A DNA stretch of 64,000 nucleotides from assembly GCA_032718565.1 (NCBI GenBank), contig JAVGVS010000040.1, positions 2,657,027-2,721,026 of the forward strand, given 5' to 3'. The position numbers and the translations under genes are program-made. Shown here piece by piece: positions 32,711 through 44,611 of the stretch. The DNA comes from Distichodus sexfasciatus. Lineage: Eukaryota > Chordata > Actinopteri > Characiformes > Distichodontidae. Positions within the stretch are counted from its first letter, which is position 1. The number at the start of each line of letters is the position of its first letter. The notes under the pieces were generated by a model. That model was not told where the DNA came from, ran no database searches, and saw only the letters and a list, made by a program, of their open reading frames with translations.

Positions 32711-33997
32711 TGGTAAACACTAGCAGAAATTCTGAAATCAGTTTTATACTCTTTTAAACATTCTCAAAATAATGCACACATTAATTTAATCTACAGTTAA
32801 CACACAAATGGAAGAGTTTTGTTGCGGTTGATCATATGCCAGACTAGTTAAAATGCCCAAATCACCGACGTTAGCACAAGACTTTTGGCAATATTATTGT
32901 TCACAATTTTAAAGTCCACCGCTGATGAGAGATGTGCTTGGGGAAGCTGTGTGACTCACAAATGCCTTTTTCTTTTTTCTGTCTTGTCTCAGTGTTTTTT
33001 CCTCCTTACCATCTAGGGGAAAAAAGGACTCCAACTTTTAGCCTGAAACAGTATTCCTCAATTAGCATTCCAGCTTCATTCACTGGGGCCACCTTCCTGT
33101 CACATTTTACAGGTCAGATCCAAATTGGTGTCCTGCAGCACTTTCAGTCTCCAGTGCTTCACCATGCTGTAGAGTGAGGGGCCAGACTGGGGCGAGCACC
33201 GTCACGCCGTCTCCTTTAATGAAGAACATGCCTGTTTTCAGCTGATATTAGTTCGTTTCTTTTTTTTTTTAAAAACAGGCTTTACACCTTTCTGCTTCTG
33301 TTTGTCTGGAAATGCTGCCACAGTGTCGACGTGACGTGCGATCAGATCAAAGAATGAGGTGAGTTTTGAGTAATTGGTCATGCTGTTGGTTCACTACATC
33401 TGTGCGCATTTGACAGTGACTCATTAAAAATGAAATTTCATCATATTTAGGAGAGAGAGGAAGAGAGAAGCTGAAGCCAAATGTTTTCATCATAAAAACA
33501 GAACATCTAGAACTCTCCCAAACACACACAGTCTCGTCTTTACAGTCTTTGTGAGGTCCTTCCATTGAATTCCATAATAACTACATGAAAAAAAAAGAAA
33601 AACTAATTATTTACCTAATTTAGTTTATCATTTAGTTTATCATTTTTATACTTAAAATTATTCTATAAGCAAACCTATAACCTCTTTTAGTTTCTCACAT
33701 AAAGCCTGAAATATTTCTATGAAAACATTTTTTCCTGAGAATTTTGCAAGGATTGGTCTTGAGATACAAAAGTACCTTTTAGGACTGTGACAAAATCTTG
33801 TGCCATGAGATCTCACCATATTACGGTGTCACAGTGTTTTCTCATCACATTGAAAAGCTGTCTTGCAAAACAGTAGGAGTGTAAAGCACAGGTTTCATTA
33901 CAATATGATATTATATCGATTAAGTGTCAACGATTCCTGCTATTTCAGGGATATTGAACAGGCGTAGTGAAGCTTGTCAGCTAGCTGTAATTTGCAT

Positions 33998-34000
<3 letters not shown>
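32711..34000. other. No gene recognised
   Basis: Mixed AT-rich sequence. 32920-33370 has slightly higher complexity with no recognised exon or splice frame. Confidence 0.4.

Positions 34001-34067
<67 letters not shown>
34001..34067 (+). repeat. (AT)n microsatellite, ~33 units
   Basis: Uninterrupted AT run, self-complementary and likely length-variable. Confidence 0.98.
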
Positions 34068-34069
<2 letters not shown>

Positions 34070-34633
34070 GCATATACCATTTATAGAAAATTACAATAAT
34101 GTATATATGTGTAAATGGTTCCATTAGATTATTTATATTTTATAAATTTTCTGTTAAGTATTTATGAATACAATTTTTTTTACAAATATTTTACAAATAT
34201 TTGTTCATAGTTCATAGCTCATTGAACTTTGTGTGTGGGTGTGTGTGGGTGTGTGTATGTGAACTGACATACAATTAACAACATTTTATATATAATTTTC
34301 ATTATATTATATTATTAAATATTAAATATTTAATATGAAAAAATATTACAAATATTTCCAAAAGTAATATTACTTTACAATACAATAAAATTTTCTAAAA
34401 TGTTTTTTAAAATTAACTGTTACAAATATTTTACATTTTATTAAAAATAACATTAAATTAAAACTAATATAATAAAATATTACAGATATTAAAAAATACT
34501 ATTAAATTGAATATATAATACAATTTTCTTTAAATATTTAAATATTTTTAAATATTAATTTACAAATATTTCATATTTTATATAATATATTTTTCATATT
34601 CATAGTCTCATAGCTCATTGAGCTGCATAGTTA
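34068..34633. repeat. Very AT-rich low-complexity stretch
   Basis: Recurring ATATTAAATATT, ACAAATATTT and TAATATAATAAAATATT motifs between two (AT)n tracts, plus a short GTGTGTGGGTGT run at 34231-34258. Confidence 0.8.
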
Positions 34634-34639
34634 CATATA

Positions 34640-34672
<33 letters not shown>
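34634..34672 (+). repeat. Second (AT)n microsatellite
   Basis: Near-perfect alternating AT with one TATGTATA interruption. Confidence 0.95.
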
Positions 34673-34676
<4 letters not shown>

Positions 34677-35235
34677 TATATACATACATACTTATGAACT
34701 ATAATATAATGTATATTTATTTATTATGTTATGTATTTTCCATTATATTTTGCATATCAATAAATATGACACATTTTAACATTAAAAAAATCATTATGTC
34801 ATTATGGAATGGAATGGAATTAATTAAAGCTGTAAAAGCACAAAAACAAACACTTTTGAGATTTTCAGGTTGTAGCCTTTATGTTACCCTAGAAGTTTGC
34901 AGACACTGAAACTTGTATAAGGCAGAACATCTAAAACACAAAGAGTTTACACAGTGCAAGAGCCAAAAATCTGACGAGGTCTACTTGTAAGGGACATGAG
35001 GGCACGAAGTGGGCCGCTTGCTCAGCAGCTCGGAGAGTCGACTGTCCTCAAAACACAAGCTTCAAACGTGAGAAGCCTTAAAAGAAATAGTCTTTAGGGG
35101 CATGTTGTTGCAAAAAAAAATACTTGGGAAAATGTGGCAGAAATAACATGAAGCAGCAACTGTTGAGAGAAGCTGTGGAAGAGTGAATGCAATTGCGAGC
35201 ATTTTTGGTTTATAAAAATAATATTTGATATAATG
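34673..35235. other. No gene recognised
   Basis: AT-rich DNA. No recognised exon or repeat ends. Confidence 0.4.
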
Positions 35236-35249
35236 ATGTAAGTTAATGA

Positions 35250-35625
35250 GGGGGTGGCACAGTGGTGCAGTGGTTAGCGTTGCCACCTCACAGCGATAAG
35301 GCCTGGGTTCGATCCCTGGGTCAGCCGTGGGGCCTTTCTGTGTGGAGTTTGCATGCTCTTACCGTGTTCACATGGGTTTCCTCTGGTTGCTTTGCTTTTG
35401 TCCCACAGTCCAAAAGTATGCGCTGTGGGTTAACTGGCGACTCTAAATTTGCCACCGTGAGATGTGAGTGAGAGTGTGATTGTGTGAGTGTGTGTGCACT
35501 GTGGTGTGTGGGCGCCTTGCCAGGGTGGGTCCCTGCCTTGCGCCTCTAAGATTCTGGGATAGGCCCCGGTCCTCCCACGACTCCAGTTGGAATTAAGCGG
35601 TCAGGGTAATGAACGAATGAATGAC
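35250..35625 (+). mobile_element. SINE-2, full length, with 10-bp target duplication
   Basis: A-box-bearing head GTGGTGCAGTGGTTAGCGTT, B box GGGTTCGATCCC, GTGTGGAGTTTGCATGCTCT, TCCCACAGTCCAAAAGTATG, and tail GAACGAATGAATGAC. AAGTTAATGA is duplicated at 35240-35249 and 35626-35635. Confidence 0.95.
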
Positions 35626-35639
35626 AAGTTAATGATGCC

Positions 35640-36190
35640 AGCATCATGTGTTTGTCTGTGTTCTAGTCAGTGGTATGGAATATTTAGGGAAAATGAGGAG
35701 AAAGATGAATGATTTCTTCAAAAGTACAAGATTTAAATTCAAGTTGCAGTGTTTTTATGAACCAATAAACACTTAGTGCCCAGTTAAAAGACTTCTCAGG
35801 TAGACTAGAGTGGCATGACCTGAATATAAATGTAGAATATAAATGTATGCTAAAAGACTGGAATGAAAATAATGGGAGAGAAAAAGTCTTTCAAAGGTAA
35901 GTTTAGTGCTGCATAATGATAATGATAGTAAAGTGAGATGGAAGGGGTCTAAGGTGGTCTGTGTTTGGGTAATGCAAGACGGCTGAAAAGCTTCAGAACT
36001 CTATAAAATGAATTACGTTTTGAATGGTTCCTAAAATGAGATCTGACTAGTCCAGAATAAATGGTTTTATTAGAAATAACATCAGCCAGACAAATATTTA
36101 TTCGGTTTTGGCTTTCTGAATGCTGGTGAATAAGAAAGTAAGGTTGAAAGTAAGGTTGTCAACATGTCAATGGAGGCTGTTTCAAATATA
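35640..36190. other. No gene recognised
   Basis: Unique AT-rich sequence. Confidence 0.4.
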
Positions 36191-36198
36191 TTGATATT

Positions 36199-36336
36199 AT
36201 TTGTCATTGTGAACACAGCACAGCACACCGCACACCACCGAAGGTCCCCACAAGGAGGGTATCTTGCTCATAGGTACTTCAATGATACTTTTACGTCCAG
36301 GACTTGAACCGACAACCTTCCGGTTAGCCAACTGAC
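36199..36336 (-). mobile_element. SINE-1, internally deleted
   Basis: Minus strand has B-box-like GGTTCAAGTCC, GTACCTATGAGCAAGATACC, and tail GTGCTGTGCTGTGTTCACAA. Confidence 0.82.
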
Positions 36337-36763
36337 TAATATTCACTCTACAAAATACCCCAGTACTTCCAATAAGGTCAGTAACATTGCAAAATTTTGT
36401 GTTTGTTCGAGCAATTTTCCAATGTTTATGTAATTGCCCAATGTAAATTAAACTCACTAGCACTAGCGGCTGGTTTCTTGCTCATGGATTAACTCTAGTC
36501 CTGGACTAAGTTGTAGTATCAATGGAGATTTACCCACTCAAAATTAGTCTAGAACTGGGCTTAATCCTCAACTGGGAAATTGGCCCTAAATGTTTAATAT
36601 CGTGGAGTTAGGATCTTTAAGAATAATTAATAATAAAAATTTCCTTCACATTTAACACTGGCATTTTAACTGTGCTGCATGTGTCAGAACTTGCACATTT
36701 GAGTGTAACGTCTGTAAGACAAAAATCTTATAATTTCTTTCATTTTTAACTCACTATCAAAGA

Positions 36764-36910
36764 ACTCATGACCAAGCAATGCTCCCCAAGCCGTGCCAAA
36801 AAAACTGCCCACTGCTCCTTCACAGAGGGGTCAAATGCAGAGGTCACATATCATTGTGGTGAACCGTGTGCTGTGCTGTGGTGTGTTCACAATGACAATA
36901 ATCCCTCACT
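36764..36910 (+). mobile_element. SINE-1 3' half
   Basis: AACTCATGACCAAGCAATGC, CCCACTGCTCCTTCACAGAG, GTCAAATGCAGAGGTCACAT and GTGCTGTGCTGTGGTGTGTT. The head is missing. Confidence 0.85.
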
Positions 36911-37708
36911 TAAATATTAAGTATTACTGGATGAACTAGCTACAATGTAGTTAGCGGAATTTTTCTGCAGCATGCTGTGTAACTAACTACTATATTACAT
37001 CAGTAGCTCAACTTTGGCTTAGCTACTTTTAATCGTAACTAGCTTGTGACTTGAAAAGATATGACATACGTAAATGATTGGGGCAATTTTTCCACCGTCC
37101 TCAATGCACTCATTTGACACACAAGACCACCAGCTAATAGAACCTCCGCGAGACTGCGTGTTCTGTGTTTTTCTCACCTTGCCATTCCTCTTGGAGACGC
37201 CAACCTCGAGCCGATAATGAGGAGAGCCAACTGCGGGTATACCGAGAAAGAGAGAGAGAGAGGAACACATACCTATGGATGATTCATAAGATGACAGGCA
37301 CATCCCACCCTCAAAGGCTTCTTCAATACTCATGGAGGAGAAGCTACTTTTAAAGGATAGCATTTCAGGCGACAGGCTACGAATAATTAAAAGTTGCAAC
37401 GCTGAAGCCAAGCTACAGTTTAACATAGTATTTAGCTAGACTACACGCTATCAGATGCCACTTCTGACAATTCAACACCAACACCTGGTAGTTAAAAATA
37501 CCTATATATGTAAAGAGATTGAAACTATTTTTTGTAACATAAATGCTATAATACATTTATTTATATATTAAAATACATGTTCATTATATTTATTTTCACA
37601 TTTTTGAAGATGTCATTCAGCAATTTTATTGAGTTGCATTTTGTGTATTTTCTGATGATTTTAATTATCAGAAATATATGTCAAAGCATTTGCCTGCTAT
37701 AATTCTTA
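36911..37708. other. No gene recognised; short (GA)n
   Basis: Contains GAGAGAGAGAGAGAG at 37248-37262. A 135-codon antisense frame at 37019-37426 has no recognised domain. Confidence 0.4.
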
Positions 37709-37712
37709 CAAT

Positions 37713-37965
37713 TTGGGGCAGTTGGTGGCGTAACGGTAGCGTGTTCGCCCCATGATCAGAAGGTCGCAGATTCGAATCCAGGACCGGTGAAAGTACCACT
37801 GAGGTATTTATGAGCAAGGTATCGTCCTGAAGCACTGCTCCCGGGGTGCTGCCCTTGTTCGCTGCCCACTGCTCCTGGGTCAAATGCAGGGGTCACATTT
37901 CATTGTGGTGCACTGTGTGCTGTGCTGTGGTGTATTCACAATGAGAAATCGCCACTCACATTCAA
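37713..37965 (+). mobile_element. SINE-1, full length reference copy
   Basis: Head GGGGCAGTTGGTGGCGTAAC (A box TGGCGTAACGG), B box AGATTCGAATCC, GAAAGTACCACTGAGGTATT, CCCACTGCTCCTGGGTCAAA, GTGCTGTGCTGTGGTGTATT and tail AATGAGAAATCGCCACTCAC. It shows the whole family layout in one copy. Confidence 0.93.
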
Positions 37966-37969
37966 ATAA

Positions 37970-38890
37970 TCACTCAATTTTACAGTGACAATACAGTGTA
38001 TTTTGTTATTACAGTGTTGTACAGTACATATCAAATACTATACTTGGTGTAAAAGTACAGAATATGGCTGGAAATATTATACAGTAAAAACTAACAGTGA
38101 TTTACACACCTCATGAGCTTCATCAAAAGTTGAAATTCATTTTTATAAATGTTTCACTACAGATTCTGTCCAGACAGCAGTCCCATTTTAGTAACCACTA
38201 CAGCCATGGAGAAATAGAAGTTATCCATCAAATTACCGGTAATGCAAATAATCATTAACATTCCTTTACAAAAATAAAAATGAGAAGCATTTAACACAAT
38301 AGTAAAAAGTAGAAAAGTAAGGGAGCATAGAGAGCAAGAATTAAAGAGAATGTGTAATGTATAGAAATTAAAGAGAATAAAAATTAAAGAGTGAATATTA
38401 CACTTAAACATGTAAACATTTAAAGGTTACACATAGGCTCAGGTTAATGGAAGGCAGTTTTTCAAATAGTGAATAGGGGGCAGAAAATAGCCATTTGCAG
38501 AAATCTCATAAATGAATTACTGAAAATTTGCAACGTCTATACAGCTATCAAGAGCTTTGTTCAATCTCACTAATCCTTCTCGTTCTAAATTGCTATTAAA
38601 AGCAAGAGTTATGTTTATTCCATTCCAGGCTATCACATCCTTAGTGGCTTAATATATATGGTCTTAACTGGTTTACCATTACAGTGCACCTGGCCTTAAT
38701 AAGGCACTAATTACATTTTCATTACAATCCCATTACAGTTCCATTACAGTTCCATTTAACCCTGTTAGAAGCCCACACTAGTGCATGTGTAATCTTATAG
38801 GACTGAAAACTACTGCACAGATAAGAAGAGAAGAATTTTGTTACCTTTTATAAAACGAGAAAGATACAGTATAATCTTTATTGGTACACA
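37970..38890. other. No gene recognised
   Basis: AT-rich. TCATTACAATCCCATTACAG and TTCCATTACAGTTCCATTTA form a small local direct repeat near 38720-38760. Confidence 0.4.
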
Positions 38891-38898
38891 TACATGTA

Positions 38899-40100
38899 GC
38901 GAGTGAGGAATTATTTGTCATTGTGAACACACCACAGCACAGCACGGCACATAGTGCACCACAATCAAATGTGACCTCTGTAATTGACCCATCTGAGCAT
39001 TAAGCAGCTTTTTGGCTGCACATGGGAAGTAATGCTGGAGTGTGTTACCTTGCTCATGAGTACCTTGTCAGTGGTACCTTTACCGGTCCTAGAATTGGGA
39101 TCAAGACCTCTTAACCGAGGCTGAAACTAGACCAAGACCAGAGTGTGTTGAGACCGAGACAAGACCAAGACTCTGAAGGGCCAAGACCGAGACCAGGGCT
39201 GGTCCGGACCAATACATGTTTTACACCACCTGACAAATAACTGGACGATGCAAAGCCTAAGCGAGATGTTTATTCAATATTTCTCTCTTCCATATCTATA
39301 ATGAAGAAATCACTTCACTGGAAGCAGTTATCAACACTGATCACATCATATGTTAAACTCAACAAACCACAGTGAACACTCCTCAAGACCAAACTCACTG
39401 TGTTATTGACTTGCAGAGTTGTTGTTATGCAGAGACAATCTGTAGCTTAGTGCTGTGAAGAAAAATAAGGTTAGTGCCAGACAGAAACACTTCTTTAACC
39501 TTTTGATATCCATTTTTCCATAATTATTTTATCCACTATTGATTACTCGCTAACATTATGAAAAAAATGAAGAAATACTAAGGTTTTGGGTAATTTTCAG
39601 CTGATTTGGACTCATTTTGGTCTATAAAATGAGCATCTTCTGCCCTTTCCGGAAGAGAACTACATTTTTGCGCATGATGGCATTCCATATGAGATGTAAT
39701 TAATGCATTTTTACGCAATTATTTCAGATTACTCAGAAATAATTTCTCATATGAATATAAGGAATCAATATTATATCCGGCAAGTTGAAAGTCTGACGTT
39801 ATGTTTGTGGTTTCTGTAAGTTAAATGTTATTAAAACACTAATTAACAAACAACTCAAAATGCCTGCGTCGGTGTCAAAGAGTTTTAATAGTAATATTCT
39901 CAGTTGTGGTCTCGGCTGGTCTCCAAATAAAATCCCAGGCCCTCTTTGTCTGAGTCCATGACAAGACAAGAGCACTAATACGGCTAATACGGAGACAAGA
40001 CCGAAACACCGGTCTTACCTAACTAACCAGTGCGAGATTTGAACTGCTGACCCTCTGATCACAAGGCCTATTCCCTAACCGTTACAGTATCAACTCTCCC
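38899..40100 (-). mobile_element. SINE-1 split by hAT-X copy C
   Basis: The parts are 38899-39089 and 40026-40100. The left part reads up to GTACCTTTACCGGTCC. The right part resumes ACCAGTGCGAGATTTGAACT and runs to the antisense head. Confidence 0.82.
39090..40025 (+). mobile_element. hAT-X copy C, ~936 bp, in a SINE-1
   Basis: Left end TAGAATTG; right end decayed (ACCTAACTAA for the expected ACTACAACACTA). The flanks ACCGGTCC and ACCAGTGC match 6/8. Internal blocks (TTTATTCAATATTTCTCTCT; AAATCACTTCACTGGAAGCA; TTAAACTCAACAAACCACAG) match copies A, B and D. Confidence 0.82.
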
Positions 40101-40154
40101 AAACTACTACAAATTCGTCTTGGTGAACTGGTGCAACCTTCAAAACACGCAGTA

Positions 40155-40783
40155 TATGTGACTCTGCATGGAGGTTTCTGAGAAAAACGACCGTTTATGT
40201 TGCGTGGGGTAAAATTTTGGATTTTTTGTTTTTAGTGTTTTGAAACAGTGGAAGGTCTATACTGTACTGTTGTGAATAAATTTGGCTGAAAAACTTACCC
40301 TTTCCATCCTTAAAACGTGACTTTCTTGAGATGAGGAATTCAATTCCAGTAGAATGTTAAAAGTTTCTGTTTTGACCGCTCTACTCCAATATTTACAGTA
40401 AATCCACTCGGTGACTAGCGTGAAGATATTTCTCCGGCTCTTTCAAGTGGACCGTAGAATATTGAGGTGAACGTCACATTCCAAGGCAGAAGCAGTCGCA
40501 TGGACTGAATTGTGCAAACATTATGGGCTAACATTACTGAACATTAACATTAAGTATAGGCTACTCACGAGCCAAAGCTCACAGGCTTTTCAGATATTAT
40601 CCTCATAGATTACTATGCGTACGTAGTCTGTGTGGCTGTGAATGCGGCGTAGGCTACTGTAAACGCAAACAAAGCTGCGCCCGCACCAAGCGTCTTTGAG
40701 TGCTACGTTGCCCTCTCATGAAAACATAACTCAATTTTGAAAATTTGCGACAAGCGACTGGTTTTGCCGTGCAGAGTCACATA
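40155..40783 (+). mobile_element. Element with 17-bp inverted ends, ~629 bp
   Basis: TATGTGACTCTGCATGG (40155-40171) and CCGTGCAGAGTCACATA (40767-40783) are inverted 16/17. There is no transposase. The target duplication was not resolved. Confidence 0.72.
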
Positions 40784-40789
40784 CCACAA

Positions 40790-41950
40790 CACTGTATTTA
40801 GAAAAAAAGCATATTAAAAATGTTAAGTAAAAATAAATATCACTGAGTAATTAATGTTTATTTTAGGCCATGAGGAAGTGTTTTCTTTCAATGATCACTG
40901 AAAATTATATGATGGTGTTAATAACCTTCATAATATGGATAGCAAGTGTATATTTGACCAACCACATGTGATAAAGGAAGACTTGAAAACCAAGATGAGC
41001 CTAAATGAGGCAGTATTAATATTATCAGTGAGTAATGTTATAAATGTGTAATAATGTGATTGTATGTATAAATTAATACAGCATCATTACTTGTCTATAA
41101 TAATATTACTGTTGGTTGACATTTTGATTTTGGCTTATTTTAGCTCAGTTAATGCAAAAAATCTTAACATATGGCTGAGAGTATGCATTCAATTCTTCCT
41201 CATTAGAGGAACACCGTTTCTGTACGACGGCTATCCAACTCCCCCCACCCCACCCGAATCTGCCTCCTCCCTGATGCAGCTCATTTTCCTATGGCCTGTT
41301 GAACACGCACCGGTCGCTTACCTTTAGGAAAGGTCAACCGCAGAACACTTCTCCCGGCGCACAGACAGGCTAATTAAACTCCGGCTGGCGAGAAACACCC
41401 GATCCCCAGATACCCGGCTCGAAGCCGAGGAGACCCCGGCAGGTCACGGCCATCTCGTCCCAGTTTTAAATATATGTTTGTGTGTGGAGTGTGTGTGTGG
41501 TGTGTGCCATTTGCATTCTCTTATAGTCAAAGCACTATTAAATCCCCCAGGATTCTCATCGGTAAGTTGGAAGAAATTTCTATGACAGGAAAGGAGAGAG
41601 AGAGAGACATAGAGAGGAATCGTGCATGCTCAGAAGAAGAGATGGTTGATGAATGAGCGCGTGAATATTTTTTGTCACAAGCTCCCTATCCAGGACACTC
41701 ACCAAACCAGACACTAAAAACGGCGTGGGCTTTATTAATCTCCCCGAGTCTGCTTTCTCCACGCGTTCCGACATTACACATCATGAGAAAATTATGAGCC
41801 GAGGGTTTCTGATGTAAGAGTTTGAACCTGATGAACAATGTTTTTTAAGTTCCCACATCTTTCAGACGGTGATGAAAGAATTCAGCTGCAGCGAGTGAAG
41901 TGTGGTTAGTTCACCTGCTCCACCTTCTGAGAGATGGGTTCAAAATGGAT
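40790..41950. other. No gene recognised; partly GC-rich unique sequence
   Basis: 41330-41465 is notably GC-rich with no recognised exon. 41474-41505 has GTGTGTG runs. 41596-41610 has a short (GA)n. Confidence 0.4.
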
Positions 41951-41964
41951 TGGTTTTCCTATGG

Positions 41965-42244
41965 GGGGCGGCACGGTGGTGCAGTGGTTAGCACTGTCGC
42001 CTCACAGCGAGAAGGTCCTGGGGTCAAGCCACAGTCCAAAAGCATGCAATATGGGTTAACTGCCAGCTCTAAATTGGTGTGAATGTGAGTGCGATTGTGC
42101 GAGTGTGTGTGCCCTGCGGGGTATTGGCACCTGCCCAGGGTTGTTCACCGCCTTGTGCCTGTTAAATTCCTGGGATAGGCTCCGGCCCCCTTGCGACCCC
42201 AGTTGGGATTATGCGGTTCGGATGATGAATGAATGAATGAATGA
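41965..42244 (+). mobile_element. SINE-2, internally deleted, with 11-bp target duplication
   Basis: Head GGCGGCACGGTGGTGCAGTG, then a deletion joining GGGGTCAAGCC to ACAGTCCAAAAGCATGC, and tail AATGAATGAATGAATGA. TTTTCCTATGG (41954-41964) and TTTTCTTATGG (42245-42255) match 10/11. Confidence 0.93.
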
Positions 42245-42313
42245 TTTTCTTATGGACTGGGTTGCTCTCTTAGCAACAGTCAAAGTCAAATCCAATTTTT
42301 TGAAACATTTTAA

Positions 42314-42568
42314 CTTCTTGGTAGCATAACAGTTAGTGTTCACCCTGTGATCAGAAGGTCGCCGGTTCGAATCCCAGGAACGGTAAAGGTACCGCTGAGG
42401 TACTCATGGTACCATCCCCAAGGACTGCTCTCAGAGCACTGACATGATAAATGCCCACTGCTCCTTCACAGATGGGTCACATGCAGAGGTCACATCTGGT
42501 TGTGGTGTACTGTGTTAAGTGCTGTGGTGTGTTCAAAATGACAAATAATTACTCACTTTCAGTTAACT
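42314..42568 (+). mobile_element. SINE-1
   Basis: CTTGGTAGCATAACAGTTAG head, B box CGGTTCGAATCCC, GGTAAAGGTACCGCTGAGGT, CCCACTGCTCCTTCACAGAT, and tail ATGACAAATAATTACTCACT. Confidence 0.9.
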
Positions 42569-42756
42569 TGGGAAAAATCCAACAATTTTGCTTTTAGGGG
42601 TAAGTTGGAATTAGCTGTTAGGATGAAAATGTATAAATGTAATCAGTATCCACTCTTCTGCTGTGAGCCAACTATGAAATATCCAGGAATACAGTGTCCA
42701 GAGCTAAGCAGTTGGATAATATTCAGTTAAGAGTCAGGCCATGTCCATACCTACAA

Positions 42757-43136
42757 GGGTATTTCTAAAAACGGAGATTTTCCTTTTTTTTTTTTTTTAA
42801 ATCTCGTCCACATGAGTACGTTTTCAAAAATATCTGTCCACAAGCAGTCGCAAAAAAATGCTGTCAAAAGCATGCCTTGCATTGTAGATGAAAACCTAAT
42901 GTAGACATGGTGCATACTGTGACGTCACATGAGCGGCGCACGGTGTGACGCGAAATGGTCTGTTTTTCAAAATCTCAGTTTTTCTTGTCCACACCTAAAC
43001 GCAGAAACAGAGTTTTCAAAAATCGCCACTTTGGCCAGAGTTTTCAAAAACCTCTGTTTTCACTGACCCAAAACGTCGTTTACGTGTGGACGAAAGGCCA
43101 AAACGCATAGAAAAACCTTCGTTTTCAGAAATACCC
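42757..43136 (+). mobile_element. Palindromic MITE, ~380 bp
   Basis: GGGTATTTCTAAAAACGG (left) and CGTTTTCAGAAATACCC (right) are inverted. The interior repeats AGTTTTCAAAAA several times and has GTCCACA/TGTGGAC pairs, so the single strand could fold on itself. Confidence 0.78.
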
Positions 43137-43139
43137 ATT

Positions 43140-43760
43140 AGCCTTATTGTCATCTCTGCTATATACTGTACAAGTATACAGAGAGACAAGATGACGTGGC
43201 TACAGTTTTAACAGTGCAGACAACAAAAAACAATAGGCACATAGAATAGGCAATTCATAAATAGAATATAAAATATAAACTTTAAACTAGAAGTGAGATA
43301 TAAAATATAAACTAGAAGTAGAAAGAGGGACAATTAGGATGCAGTATTTAGCCTACAATTATGGTCTTGGAGTTGTCTTTTACACTGAATGTGCATGAGG
43401 TCATTAACAGTTGCAATATGAAAAGTTCTCTACGGTCCATGAAATAAAACAGTATCTTTTATAAAGTTTGACTAACATTCAAGTCAGATCGAGTATGTGC
43501 AGATATTGTAACAGCAGTGGAGAACAGGAGTCTGTACTTTCAATACTTGCAGATATCAGTCAGTGAGAAAATGCGATCAGTGTTATGTTCTAGCAATGTT
43601 CAATAATATGTAGCAGCAGTGCAAAAACTGTGCAAATATTGTAGCAGCAGAAAAGAGAAGAGGATTCTAATTCAATAGTCTGGCATTAAATGTACGCCAG
43701 ATCAGCAGCAGTTTGCAGTGACACTACTGTACAGTCTATAAACATAAACATTATTCCTGA
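43140..43760 (+). repeat. Probable old interspersed repeat
   Basis: CAAGTATACAGAGAGACAAG, a short direct repeat of ATATAAAATATAAACT-TAGAAGT, and several GTAGCAGCAG blocks. Class and ends unresolved. Confidence 0.4.
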
Positions 43761-43835
43761 GACAGTTTCAGTGCAGCGTGATGATGATAAAAGTTGCACT
43801 AACAAAACGTGTACTGGTGAGTGCTGGCCCACGTC

Positions 43836-44102
43836 AAAGTGAAAGTGAGTGAGTGATTATTGTGAGAGAGTGAGTGATTATTTGTCATTGTGAACACACC
43901 ACAACACAGCACACAGTGTACCACTCTGCATTTGGGGGACTACTGGAGCACTGGGACGCTAACATGGTCAGCACCCAGGAAACAGTGTCTGGAGAAGGGT
44001 ACTCATGAGTACTTCAGTGGTATCTTTAACAGTCAGGGATTCGAACCGGTGACCTTTCGATTGCGGGTCCAACTCCCAAACCGTTACACTAACAACTGCT
44101 CC
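43836..44102 (-). mobile_element. SINE-1
   Basis: Minus strand from head GGAGCAGTTGTTAGTGTAAC and B box CGGTTCGAATCCC to a tail with duplicated AATAATCACTCACT blocks. Confidence 0.88.
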
Positions 44103-44265
44103 AAACACAACACAAACAATCAAACAAACACATAAAATAATATCGAGTTCAGACATTTTGTATTGCAAACGTAATTCATTTTGGAACTGAAATCTTATGC
44201 GTTTTTTTTAATATACATAGTATCATTTGTTGAAGTAAAACTCTCTGCACATTCAGAATTATTGC

Positions 44266-44608
44266 TAAGGCCTCGTCCACGTGGACATTCGAAATGAACG
44301 CCCTCTGAACGCCATACGCGTTTTTGCTGCGTTTTGTAGCTGCGTTCGATTGGCGTTTCACTGGCGTTCGCAATAGCATCGTTTTCCTCGCGTTCGTCGG
44401 GATTTTGACGCCAGGAAACCGTTGCATGCAGCGTTTATTTGACATCACCCGAACGCGCAGCCGGCTGAACGCCGGTGCTGAACGCCCGTGTGGATGCTTT
44501 GATTTGCTCCAATGTGCACAAAAACGGTTGGCGTTCAGTCGGTGCTCACCTGGCGCCACGAACGCCAGAAAAACGCCTGGTTCAGACGTCCATGTGAACA
44601 AGGCCTTA
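44266..44608 (+). mobile_element. Palindromic MITE, 343 bp, rich in GAACGCC
   Basis: Ends TAAGGCCTCGTCCACGTGGA and TCCATGTGAACAAGGCCTTA are inverted (about 18/21). GCGTT/AACGC motifs are scattered throughout, which keeps frames open on both strands and explains the long spurious frame at 44176-44646. Confidence 0.85.
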
Positions 44609-44611
44609 AAC

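Noticed and set aside
37019..37426. 135-codon antisense frame as a possible exon
   Set aside because: Crosses a (GA)n tract and has no known domain.
37713..37790. tRNA gene
   Set aside because: A and B boxes are present, but the spacing and flanks continue into the SINE-1 body and no cloverleaf with acceptor stem could be drawn. The same holds for other SINE heads, including the good A box at 21484.
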